A DNA stretch of 64,000 nt from Fluviicola sp. (lineage in GTDB: Bacteria; Bacteroidota; Bacteroidia; Flavobacteriales_D; Crocinitomicaceae), in assembly GCF_029266855.1 (NCBI RefSeq), contig NZ_JAQSWB010000001.1, positions 1,054,001 through 1,118,000 of the forward strand, given 5' to 3'. Both the position numbers and the translations under genes were made by a program. Of the stretch, positions 34,067 through 42,345 are shown piece by piece. The notes beneath the pieces are model-generated. The model saw only the letters and a list, made by a program, of their open reading frames with translations, searched no databases and was not told where the DNA came from. Within the stretch, counting starts at the first letter, position 1. Every line of letters begins with the position of its first letter.

Positions 34067-34158
34067 AATTATCAATGAGTTAATTATTAATTATCAAGAG
34101 GATTCGGAGAGTTAAAAGAATCCTCTTGATAATTACTTCATTGATAATTGATAATTCT
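34067..34158. repeat. Palindromic intergenic element, copy B
   Basis: The core stem is 18 perfect base pairs: TAATTATCAAGAGGATTC (34088-34105) with GAATCCTCTTGATAATTA (34118-34135), loop of 12. The outer left arm AATTATCAATGAGTTAATTA is nearly identical to copy A (28893), and its complement TCATTGATAATT returns on the right. Confidence 0.75.
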
Positions 34159-34175
34159 TCACTCAATTATCTCAA

Positions 34176-34481
34176 ATGAGAACACTATCATTCTTTTTTA
34201 TATCCTCTATCTTATTTGCCTGCAACGAAAAACCAACGAACGGAAAAACACTCGTAGTGGATGTGCGCAGCAAAGGAGAATGGAAACAAGGTCACGGCCG
34301 GGGCATCAATATTCCCTTACCGGAATTAGAAAAACACAAACAGGCATTACTAAACTACGATACTGTTATTTTCGTTTGCGAGAAAGGAGGACGTTCTCAA
34401 AATGCGCTTTCTTACATGAATGCTCAAAAAGAACACACCACCGTGTTCAAGAATGGAATTTCGTGGGTGAACTATCAGTAA
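34176..34481 (+). CDS. Rhodanese-like lipoprotein
   Basis: A 101-residue protein with a lipoprotein signal peptide; the lipobox is LFAC with C16 as the lipidated cysteine. The rest is a single rhodanese domain: VVDVRSKGEWKQGHGRGINI is the entry motif, and the active-site loop is FVCEKGGRS with the catalytic cysteine followed by the arginine-bearing six-residue loop. It is short of the usual 110-130 residues but keeps both ends. Likely a periplasmic sulfurtransferase or persulfide carrier. It sits between copy B of the palindrome and a convergent OmpA gene. Confidence 0.85.
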   Translation: MRTLSFFFISSILFACNEKPTNGKTLVVDVRSKGEWKQGHGRGINIPLPELEKHKQALLNYDTVIFVCEKGGRSQNALSYMNAQKEHTTVFKNGISWVNYQ

Positions 34482-34525
34482 TTCAAAATTATGAATGCAA
34501 AATTCAAAAAACTTCTTTTGAATTT
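34480..34525. repeat. TTTTGAATT repeat acting as likely bidirectional terminator
   Basis: AATTCAAAA (34501-34509) pairs with TTTTGAATT (34516-34524), 9 base pairs with a 6-base loop, between a plus-strand stop (34481) and a minus-strand stop (34526). Member of the family at 1611, 14927 and 51499. Confidence 0.55.
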
Positions 34526-36610
34526 CTATTGGTTGATTACACTAAACGAAGTTCTTCTGTTCTTTTGGTGCAATACTTCCCGCTCTGCTTTTACCTTGAA
34601 GGTATTGATGTATGCCTCAACAAGCATAACCGGTTTTCCCTCAGCATCCAAAACAGGCTTTTTGTCGGGGCCGTATAACTGGTTGGGTTGGGTTTCACCA
34701 TATCCTTTCGGAATCAGACGAGACGGATCAATTCCTTTGGAGACCAGGTAATCCACACATGATTTTGCTCTTCGTTGCGACAGGTCTAAGTTATAAGCAT
34801 CTTTTCCACGTGCATCCGTGTGCGAATTGATCTCAACAGAAATGTTGTTGTTGAGTTCCAGGAAATCAAATAACTTATCCAAAATAGCCTGGGAAGCCGG
34901 TCTTAATTTATCCGAATTAAAATCGTATTCGATCCCGTCGATCTCAATTTCCTCCTGTGGAATCGGTTTCAGGTAAAAATCCCTTGTAATACTGGTTGTT
35001 TGCGTAATGGAATTGGTATTCACACTCGTTGCATCGGCAAAATAATTGATCTTCTGGCCTTTTATGAACAACTCTACACCATATGAAAGTTCCTTTTCAT
35101 AATATCCGTTTGAATCCGTAACGATCGTGTAGGGCGGGAAAACTCCGCGAACATCTTTGAACGCCAGCTTTACGTTAGGCAATATCTCTTCCGTGTCTTT
35201 ATTATAAGAGTATCCGCTCAAATAAATGTGGATCGGTTCGTTTACTACTTCATAGATATCATAACAGCTTCCGCCAGAACAAGGTTCCCTGTCACTGGAG
35301 AAAAATCCTTTCGACAAGCGGGAATCCCACATCATATACGCATCATCCCTGCTCGAATTGATCGGCATTCCAAGATTTGCAGGTACACTGAAAGCTTCTG
35401 TTTCCCGGTCGTAATGTGACTTGAATATATCCAGTCCGCCGATACTTCCGTGTCCGTTTGATGAAAAGAACAAAGTGGATGAAACCTCGTGAAAAAACGG
35501 AGTAACCTCGTCCTGATCCGAATTGATCAACGAGCCCAGGTTTTCCGCATGACCCTGCGTATTTCCAGCCGAATCAATTGCAATCTTCCAGATATCCATT
35601 CCTCCGAGCCCCCCCGGACGATTCGATGAAAAATACAAGGTTCTTCCGTCCATTGAAACATAGGGCTGAATGCTCCTTGACCCCGGATAATTGACTGAAG
35701 TATCCAATTTATAAGCTTCGAAAAACTTCATATTCATCATTCGGGCCAGGTAGATATTCTGTTCGGTTTTCTTCTCCTCGCTCCAACGTGTATAAAAGAT
35801 CACATTGTTATTATTGAAAGATCCGGCACCATCATTCTGTGCACTGTTCAAAGGTCTTCCGAAGTTGGTCGGTGCAGTCCATGTACTATCTGCATTCAAT
35901 GAAACCCAATACAAATCACACAGGTATTCCGATTGTTGTTTTTCATTCAGAATGACCCCTCCTTCTCTTGCCGAGGTGAACATCAGCTTCTGATCTTTAT
36001 CAAAGTACATGGTAGCAAAACTCGCGGTTCCTTTATTAAAAACTGAGGTATCTGCCATTTTCACACTGATCTCACGTGTTTTTTCAATTTCCTCTTTCGC
36101 CAGGTAACAACCTGTCATTGCGACTTGGGCAGCATGCAATAATTCAATATCCGCCTTGGGTGAACGGATGTAATCTTCAAATTGTGCGATCGCCTCGTCG
36201 TATTTACTGTTATTCATGTAGCTCTGAGCCAAATAATAGCTGTCGTGAGGATATGCTTTTTCAGCGACTGTATTTTTCAGGTGCTTTTCAGCATTCGGAT
36301 AATCGTGCAAACGGTAATAGCACCATGCCACGTGATGATGCAGGTATTGTTCCATCGTTACCAGGAGCGTACTGTCGACCACTACTTTTGATTCTGAAAG
36401 CTTTTGATTGGTAACCTGAACTTCATAGGGATACGTCATCGTTGACACAGACACAGAATCGGAAAGCGCCAGCTTATACTGTTCAATAGCATTTACGTAA
36501 TCTAATTTATTGAAATACTCATTCCCCAAATAGATATACATTTTTTTTGATTGCGCCAGTGACATACCGGACAGCAGTATAAACAAAAAGCAACTAATTT
36601 TAGATTTCAT
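34526..36610 (-). CDS. PorE-like OmpA-family protein, last gene of adhesin operon
   Basis: 694 residues with a signal peptide (ending GMSLAQ). TPR-type helices at about 20-190 (YYLAQSYMNNSKYDEAIAQF), PD40 propeller strands at about 200-450 (YVSMDGRTLYFSSNRPGGLGGMDIW, quoted in part), a carboxypeptidase-regulatory-like domain near 455-540, and an OmpA domain near 545-694 with NSHTDARGKDA and LSQRRAKSCVDYL. Same architecture as 32013-34058 but clearly diverged. It follows a PorP/SprF gene by 15 bases, so it is co-transcribed with the adhesin modules and may anchor that secretion partner to the cell wall. Confidence 0.85.
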   Translation of the reverse strand: MKSKISCFLFILLSGMSLAQSKKMYIYLGNEYFNKLDYVNAIEQYKLALSDSVSVSTMTYPYEVQVTNQKLSESKVVVDSTLLVTMEQYLHHHVAWCYYRLHDYPNAEKHLKNTVAEKAYPHDSYYLAQSYMNNSKYDEAIAQFEDYIRSPKADIELLHAAQVAMTGCYLAKEEIEKTREISVKMADTSVFNKGTASFATMYFDKDQKLMFTSAREGGVILNEKQQSEYLCDLYWVSLNADSTWTAPTNFGRPLNSAQNDGAGSFNNNNVIFYTRWSEEKKTEQNIYLARMMNMKFFEAYKLDTSVNYPGSRSIQPYVSMDGRTLYFSSNRPGGLGGMDIWKIAIDSAGNTQGHAENLGSLINSDQDEVTPFFHEVSSTLFFSSNGHGSIGGLDIFKSHYDRETEAFSVPANLGMPINSSRDDAYMMWDSRLSKGFFSSDREPCSGGSCYDIYEVVNEPIHIYLSGYSYNKDTEEILPNVKLAFKDVRGVFPPYTIVTDSNGYYEKELSYGVELFIKGQKINYFADATSVNTNSITQTTSITRDFYLKPIPQEEIEIDGIEYDFNSDKLRPASQAILDKLFDFLELNNNISVEINSHTDARGKDAYNLDLSQRRAKSCVDYLVSKGIDPSRLIPKGYGETQPNQLYGPDKKPVLDAEGKPVMLVEAYINTFKVKAEREVLHQKNRRTSFSVINQ

Positions 36611-36625
36611 AATTGGGAAAACGTA

Positions 36626-37639
36626 TTATAATCGTGGACAGATTTTGTAATCGGTTGGTTTTTTCTTCGCATGCACGTAAGTAAAGGACAATTCAAATCC
36701 TCCCCTGCTTTTGGATGTAGATGTAAGCGATGAGATATTAAAATCATAAGCTAATTTCACCGTATATGCATCCTTCTTCGCTCCGATAGTTGCAATCATG
36801 GCATCTTTCGCCCTGAAAATAACTCCACCGAGAACATAAGCACCGCTTCCTTTCAGGAAATAACCAGCTTCCAAAGCATACGTTTGTTCATGAAATTTCT
36901 TTTGATTCATGATGAGTAGCTTGGGAATTACATAAAACAATTCGGTAATATTCACACGTGTTCCCAAATGCGTGTACATGCGCAAAGGCAGTTTACTTTC
37001 TCTTCCGAAAAAAGATTCGTTCGGCTGAGTTAAATTAAAGAGTGAAACACCAATAAAGGGATTCAAGCGCGATTGTGATTTTGAGTAATAATACAAGGCA
37101 CTTGCATTCAGCATGGGAATAAATTTGGATTGAGCCCCAAAGTCTTCCCCGGTTACAAGTGTCTGATCAAATTCACCTCCATTATTCAAGGTGTACTGGT
37201 TGTTGAAGGACAACAATTGATATTCTATTGATTTTTGAGTTACACCACCCTGAACACCGAAGTTCAGGACATGTGTTTTGTTCTTGTTCAAAGGCAGATA
37301 ATATGCAGCCGAAAGCAAGCCCTGCAATACATTAAAGTTACCTGCTCCGGCTCTGAAATTGTTGATCTGAACTCCAAAACCCCATTTTTTGATCGGCATA
37401 TCAAAGCTGATCAAAGCAGAAGTGTAGGGTTTATAATTTACGGATTTCCATTGAGTCCGGTATTGACCATGCACTCTGAAATCTCCTTCCACAACACCTG
37501 TCAGAGCAGGGTTTAAAAATAAAGGTGCCGCATCATACATTGATAAATGTGCATCTTGTCCGTAAGACAATCCATTCAAGAAAATGGCTAAAAAACAAAT
37601 TCCTATTTTCCTTGTTATTTTCGCACTGACGCTTGTCAT
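36626..37639 (-). CDS. PorP/SprF family outer-membrane protein (second module)
   Basis: Outer-membrane beta-barrel of the PorP/SprF family, the partner needed to attach or display type B T9SS cargo. From ATG 37639 it has 337 residues and a signal peptide (KIGICFLAIFLNGLSYGQ). The early DAAPLFLNPALTGVVEGDFR and RTQWKSVN are family signatures, followed by alternating hydrophobic strands. An in-frame ATG at 37672, 3 bases after the adhesin stop, would add 11 residues; that stretch contains a hairpin, so I prefer the shorter form. Confidence 0.82.
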   Translation of the reverse strand: MTSVSAKITRKIGICFLAIFLNGLSYGQDAHLSMYDAAPLFLNPALTGVVEGDFRVHGQYRTQWKSVNYKPYTSALISFDMPIKKWGFGVQINNFRAGAGNFNVLQGLLSAAYYLPLNKNKTHVLNFGVQGGVTQKSIEYQLLSFNNQYTLNNGGEFDQTLVTGEDFGAQSKFIPMLNASALYYYSKSQSRLNPFIGVSLFNLTQPNESFFGRESKLPLRMYTHLGTRVNITELFYVIPKLLIMNQKKFHEQTYALEAGYFLKGSGAYVLGGVIFRAKDAMIATIGAKKDAYTVKLAYDFNISSLTSTSKSRGGFELSFTYVHAKKKPTDYKICPRL

Positions 37640-37651
37640 GACATTGTCTTC

Positions 37652-37666
37652 AAAAGCTTCGCTTTT
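37652..37666 (-). other. Intercistronic hairpin between adhesin and PorP genes
   Basis: AAAAGC, loop of three, GCTTTT: a compact 6-base-pair stem between the adhesin stop (37676) and the PorP/SprF start (37639). The same motif occurs at 31239-31254, after the minus-strand gene ending at 31258. Confidence 0.4.
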
Positions 37667-37675
37667 TCTCATGGC

Positions 37676-40600
37676 TTATCGTATTAAAGTTACATCGCCG
37701 GATTCCCTGACAACAAAATTGCTTCCCATATCAACTACAAAAGTCCATGTGTAAACACCCAAAGGAACTGGTTCTCCCTTGTACGTTCCATCCCATCCTA
37801 CATTGGAGTCAGTTGATTCGAAGATCACTTGCCCCCAGTTATTGTACACTTTAAAATCAACGTTTCTGAATGGTCCGCCGCGAATAATGAACACATCGTT
37901 CTCGCCATCACCATTTGGTGTGAAACCGCTAGGTAAAACCGGCAATAAGGCAATTGAAATTTGTTTTGAAACTGTGTCACTACACCCGATATTATCAACA
38001 ATTGTAAGTGTGACAGTGTAAACACCTCCACCATCGTAACTGTGAGTTGTAATTTGAGTATTATCCCCTTCTCCGTCTCCAAAATTCCATTGCCAGGAAA
38101 TAATATTTCCTCCGGTTACATCCGTAAAAGTAATTTCCTGTTCAACCAGTGCCGGATTCGGACTTGCAGTAAATGAAGCATTTGGAATTGCATGCACATC
38201 AATTTGCTGAATCACGGTATTGGTACACCCAAAGTCGGAAACAGCAGTCAGGCTTACATTGTAAATTCCGCTGGAAGGAAAAACGAAGGAGGTATTTGGC
38301 TGAGTGCTGGAACCAATTCCGTTGAAATCGTATGAATAACTGTTAATTGTTCCCGTAGGAATAAACGATGTATTCGTGAAATTTGTAGGATAAGATTCAC
38401 ATGCGATCGAAGCATTGAATGAAGGAAGCGGTAAAGGATAAACTGTCACCGGTTTTGTAACCGTATCCGTACATCCGTTACTCGAAGTAACGATCATCTG
38501 CACATTGAAATTCCCCTGGGTTGTATAGGCATGCTGAGGATTTTGAGCAATGGAATTTGTATTGTCTCCGAAAGACCAGGACCATGCTGACAATGTTCCG
38601 GCATTTGCCGTGGAAGCATCAGTAAAATTCATATTACTCGCCTGACAAACATTGGTGAATGTAAAATCAGCTGTCGGAATTCTGTTGAACGTTATTACCA
38701 GTGTATCTCTATCAGGTGGGCAACCAAAATTGGATGCGGAAGTCAAAATCAAACTGATCGGCCCCCCGGAAACATCACCGACAGACGGATCATACAAACC
38801 ATCCAGGTAAGTTGGTCCCGGAATGAACGAGCCAGTTCCCAATGTTGACCAGGTTCCTGTCGTATCAGCCCCGATAATTTGGCCGTTCAATTGAACCAGT
38901 TGGTTCTGACAATATGTTTGATCCGTACCTGCATTAGCTTGAGGCGGTGAAACAAAGGTGACCCGTATGGAATCCTGAGCGATCGGACAAATTCCCGTTG
39001 TAGACAGAATGACATCAATAAACCCATTTGTAACATCCACGGGAGAAATTGAATAGATCGTTGATAAATTGGAAGGATCCGAAATGCTTCCGAAGCCGGA
39101 AGTAGTCCATTGTGTAGCGAACCCGGAAGTCACCGTACCTGTTAGATTCAGTGTTGCGTTATTGGAACAGATCGAATCCATTGAGGTGATATTTACCACC
39201 GGGAAATCAATAATCTGGATTTCCAGGCTATCAAATACAGCCAAACAGTTTCCATTGTTCGTTGATTCGAGATACAAGGTAACCAGACCATTCGAAATAT
39301 CTGCTGTTGACAAAACATAGTTTGCATTCAGGTTTGTTTGGGAAGGTGAGAAACCACCGCTTCCGTTTGCCGACCAGATACCGGTTGTTGTTATCCCTGT
39401 AATTATCCCGTTTAGTGCTACATCCGTAGTATTTGAGCAAACCAACTGATCTCCACCGGCATCAATAAACGGAGCTTCCGTAAAGTAGATGACCACCGTG
39501 TCCTGCTGATTCGGGCAAGAGAAGAAACTTCCTGTAGTTGTGTAGAAAAGAAGCACACTGTCTGCTGCCAGATCTGCCGGCGAAGGTGTATACGTTGTTG
39601 AAGGGGAACCAATATTGCCAAATGCTCCTCCGTCTCCACCACTCCAGGTTGCAGCTGCGGAATAAGCAAAGGCTCCCGAAATCGGTACCGCTCCTACATT
39701 ATTTTTACAATAGGAATCGTCCGTTCCTGCATTAGCTTCCGGTGATTGGATAAAGTTTACAACCATGGTATCTCTTACCGGATCACAATTTCCTGTCGAA
39801 GCAAGTACAAATGTCAGGGTTCCCTGGGTATAATCCGATGCAGAAGGAACGTAGGATGTGGACAGATCTGTTGCATCTACAAAAGACCCTGCACCGTTAA
39901 TTACTGTCCATTCTCCTGTTATAGAACCACCTTCAACGGAACCATTCAACAATACGGAAGGATCCCCGTTACAAAGTGTTGTATCATTCCCTGCTTTCAC
40001 ATAGACCTTTCTATTGAAAGCTGACATGTAGTGATAATAACAGCCAGTTCCTGCCCCACCATTGATAACTCCCATCCCGAAGTAATCACTGGAATTTGAC
40101 AATAAATTGGAAGATCCTGCTGGAATATCAGTGGTATTAAAGGTTATTTGAGCTCCACTCCAGAAACCTGCTGTTCCGGGAACAAGGTTAAAGGCCGAAC
40201 CAGGTACCAAAGTAGAACTTCCATTCAGCAAAAAGTTATTAATTGCCGATGTCGGACACAGAATATTCAAGATAAATGTCTGAGCATTTGTACGCGTAAA
40301 ACTTACCTGATCGGATCCGGCACAGTTAACCGGGGGCAACAGTGCTTCTCCCACCTCACATCCGAATCCGCTTGCCTGAAGTACGTACACGTTTTTATCC
40401 GCATCCACATAAGCAAGCATTTCCGAAGCAGTGAGCACATATTTCCAGGTATCTCCCTGGTTTAAAAGCTGTGAAAATGTTCCAAGGGAAGTCGTTACAG
40501 TTACCGAAGTAAAATTTTGAGTCGCCACAATGAAGATTCCTTCCTGGGAGTTTGCAAACATATTTCCCCTGTTCACAATGTAATTTGTTCCGACTACATC

Positions 40601-41377
40601 CACCGGAACAATCTGATCTCCCATTAAATCCCGGCAGCCACCACCGGAGTTCGTAACAGAATCATCTGAAACAGTTACGGCAATAGGTTTATCGGAAACA
40701 ACAATGGTACCTCCTAAATTATTTCCTGCAGTATTTGTCAGCTGTGAAGTGTTTTCAACAGTATACGTTTGTCCCCTGTTTAAAGTAACGGAGTAAGTAA
40801 TTCCCGCAGGATGTCCTACCACCGTAGCTTTTGGAGTGATCCAAACCGTTGTGTTATCTTCCGTTGCAACAATACAGATCATTGATTTCGGCTGGATAGG
40901 CGCATAATTTCCATTGATCCAGGTGTTCTGAAACGGGCACACGAATTCGGTACCAACCGCGTTCTGACCTTTCAAAGAATATGTTTCCGGGTTATTCCCA
41001 CCTGTAACCACCTCATAAACAACGGTAACCAAAGTATCGGCTTCTATCTTTATTCCATAATTAAGCACATTATCCGCAGGTTTTGATTCCAGGGTATTTA
41101 CGATGGAAGTCAGGAAATGTGAGTTCAGTGAGTTTGCTGGAATCACAAAAGTAGAATCGTATGTTCCGGCTGGCTGGTATACCCGAACGGTTGTCGGAGA
41201 ATTAAATGTGGAAATCCTCAATACCAGAGGAGTATTTCCAGCATGGCTCGGCGTTACCCATGGAGCGGCAAACCAAAAGACCGAGTCAATCTGACCCTTA
41301 CTTTCGAATGAACCAACCGTAAAAATCAAAGCTAGTAGCAGTATTATTCGTCGTAATTTCATAAGCTCTAAATTCAT
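37676..41377 (-). CDS. Giant T9SS type B adhesin with IgGFc-like and PKD domains (module 2)
   Basis: A 1233-residue secreted surface protein. A signal peptide (1-29) leads to an N-terminal domain of about 400 residues that resembles the IgGFc-binding N-terminal domain (GTEFVCPFQ, ATEDNTTVWITPK, SDKPIAVTVSDD, LMGDQIVPVDVV). Next come five SprB-like repeats of about 80 residues (each with a C-x-N pattern, GxWS and a TAGTLxFxLTSTG-like strand), then three PKD domains (WSWSFGD, WQWNFGDGEGD), and a CHU_C type B C-terminal domain from about 1145: GFTPNGDGENDVFIIRG, NNWGQVIFES, WDGTYKGEPVPLG. An alternative ATG is at 41362. It lies 4 bases after the upstream PorP/SprF gene. Confidence 0.9.
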   Translation of the reverse strand: MNLELMKLRRIILLLALIFTVGSFESKGQIDSVFWFAAPWVTPSHAGNTPLVLRISTFNSPTTVRVYQPAGTYDSTFVIPANSLNSHFLTSIVNTLESKPADNVLNYGIKIEADTLVTVVYEVVTGGNNPETYSLKGQNAVGTEFVCPFQNTWINGNYAPIQPKSMICIVATEDNTTVWITPKATVVGHPAGITYSVTLNRGQTYTVENTSQLTNTAGNNLGGTIVVSDKPIAVTVSDDSVTNSGGGCRDLMGDQIVPVDVVGTNYIVNRGNMFANSQEGIFIVATQNFTSVTVTTSLGTFSQLLNQGDTWKYVLTASEMLAYVDADKNVYVLQASGFGCEVGEALLPPVNCAGSDQVSFTRTNAQTFILNILCPTSAINNFLLNGSSTLVPGSAFNLVPGTAGFWSGAQITFNTTDIPAGSSNLLSNSSDYFGMGVINGGAGTGCYYHYMSAFNRKVYVKAGNDTTLCNGDPSVLLNGSVEGGSITGEWTVINGAGSFVDATDLSTSYVPSASDYTQGTLTFVLASTGNCDPVRDTMVVNFIQSPEANAGTDDSYCKNNVGAVPISGAFAYSAAATWSGGDGGAFGNIGSPSTTYTPSPADLAADSVLLFYTTTGSFFSCPNQQDTVVIYFTEAPFIDAGGDQLVCSNTTDVALNGIITGITTTGIWSANGSGGFSPSQTNLNANYVLSTADISNGLVTLYLESTNNGNCLAVFDSLEIQIIDFPVVNITSMDSICSNNATLNLTGTVTSGFATQWTTSGFGSISDPSNLSTIYSISPVDVTNGFIDVILSTTGICPIAQDSIRVTFVSPPQANAGTDQTYCQNQLVQLNGQIIGADTTGTWSTLGTGSFIPGPTYLDGLYDPSVGDVSGGPISLILTSASNFGCPPDRDTLVITFNRIPTADFTFTNVCQASNMNFTDASTANAGTLSAWSWSFGDNTNSIAQNPQHAYTTQGNFNVQMIVTSSNGCTDTVTKPVTVYPLPLPSFNASIACESYPTNFTNTSFIPTGTINSYSYDFNGIGSSTQPNTSFVFPSSGIYNVSLTAVSDFGCTNTVIQQIDVHAIPNASFTASPNPALVEQEITFTDVTGGNIISWQWNFGDGEGDNTQITTHSYDGGGVYTVTLTIVDNIGCSDTVSKQISIALLPVLPSGFTPNGDGENDVFIIRGGPFRNVDFKVYNNWGQVIFESTDSNVGWDGTYKGEPVPLGVYTWTFVVDMGSNFVVRESGDVTLIR

Positions 41378-41381
41378 CCTA

Positions 41382-42344
41382 CTATTTATTCTTGTCGATT
41401 TCCTTTTGGATATCTTCCAGAATACTGTTATTCAATTTATCATCTTCCTCCTCGAGCGAAGGCCTGTTTTTCGTAATTATAAAAGAGATACCGATCTCAT
41501 GCGAGCCTGAGCTGTATTTTCTCAATTTGGTATAACTGTAATCGTAACCATAGGTAATTGCCAAACGGCTTTTCAATCTTACTCCGACAAAAACACCCAT
41601 TGCATCATTGGTCCTGAAATTCAAACCTCCGAACAACTTGTCTTTATAGGATAACTGCGCAAGAACAGAAAGCTGTACCGGAACCGGTTTGGTATATCTG
41701 AACACAATAGCAGGTCTGAATTCCCAGTTCTTTTTAAACAGGAGCTTATATGAACTCATCAAGGTATAATGGAACTGTAAATTCTGATTGTATGACTTCA
41801 GGTTCTCTCCCATAATCAGATGATCCAATGTTCCGCTGAATTCAAACTTGTCACTATATAATCTAAATCCTGCATTGACATCAAATGCATTTCCCGAATA
41901 ACTATTGCCTGTAAAGACCGGATCACCTTCATCTGCAATTACGGCATCATACAAGCGTACGCGATACTGAACAAAACCCGGACGAATACCCAAGCCTATT
42001 TTCCACGTTTTGTTCATCTTTATCTGATAAGCATAATTCAGGTAAATTCCGGTTTTACCCAATAAACCCGTTTGCTCGGTTAGTAATTGTACTCCATAAC
42101 CGTGTTTCGCCTTATTCTTGAATGATCCGTGGAAATTCAGATAAAAATTTCTGGGAGCGTCTTTAAATCCGACCCATTGATTTCTGTTGAAGAAGCTCAC
42201 TTCATGATAATTCGTACTTCCGGCATAGGCCGGAGAATAGTGCAAAGGATTTGCGAGCACATTTGTAAATAAACTTTGTTGCTGTCCGTATGAAACAAAG
42301 AACAGAATAACAAATAAGCTTGTGATAAAATTCTTGCTGTTCAT
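41382..42344 (-). CDS. PorP/SprF family outer-membrane protein (first module)
   Basis: 320 residues with a signal peptide (ending VSYGQ) and the PorP/SprF pattern: NPLHYSPAYAGSTNYHE and NRNQWVGFKDAPR at the start, then about a dozen amphipathic strands. The C-terminus adds an unusual acidic/charged tail (EEEDDKLNNSILEDIQKEID) beyond the barrel. It starts one base after the adhesin stop at 42346; the next adhesin follows after 4 bases. It is quite diverged from the second copy at 36626. Confidence 0.87.
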   Translation of the reverse strand: MNSKNFITSLFVILFFVSYGQQQSLFTNVLANPLHYSPAYAGSTNYHEVSFFNRNQWVGFKDAPRNFYLNFHGSFKNKAKHGYGVQLLTEQTGLLGKTGIYLNYAYQIKMNKTWKIGLGIRPGFVQYRVRLYDAVIADEGDPVFTGNSYSGNAFDVNAGFRLYSDKFEFSGTLDHLIMGENLKSYNQNLQFHYTLMSSYKLLFKKNWEFRPAIVFRYTKPVPVQLSVLAQLSYKDKLFGGLNFRTNDAMGVFVGVRLKSRLAITYGYDYSYTKLRKYSSGSHEIGISFIITKNRPSLEEEDDKLNNSILEDIQKEIDKNK

Positions 42345-42345
42345 C

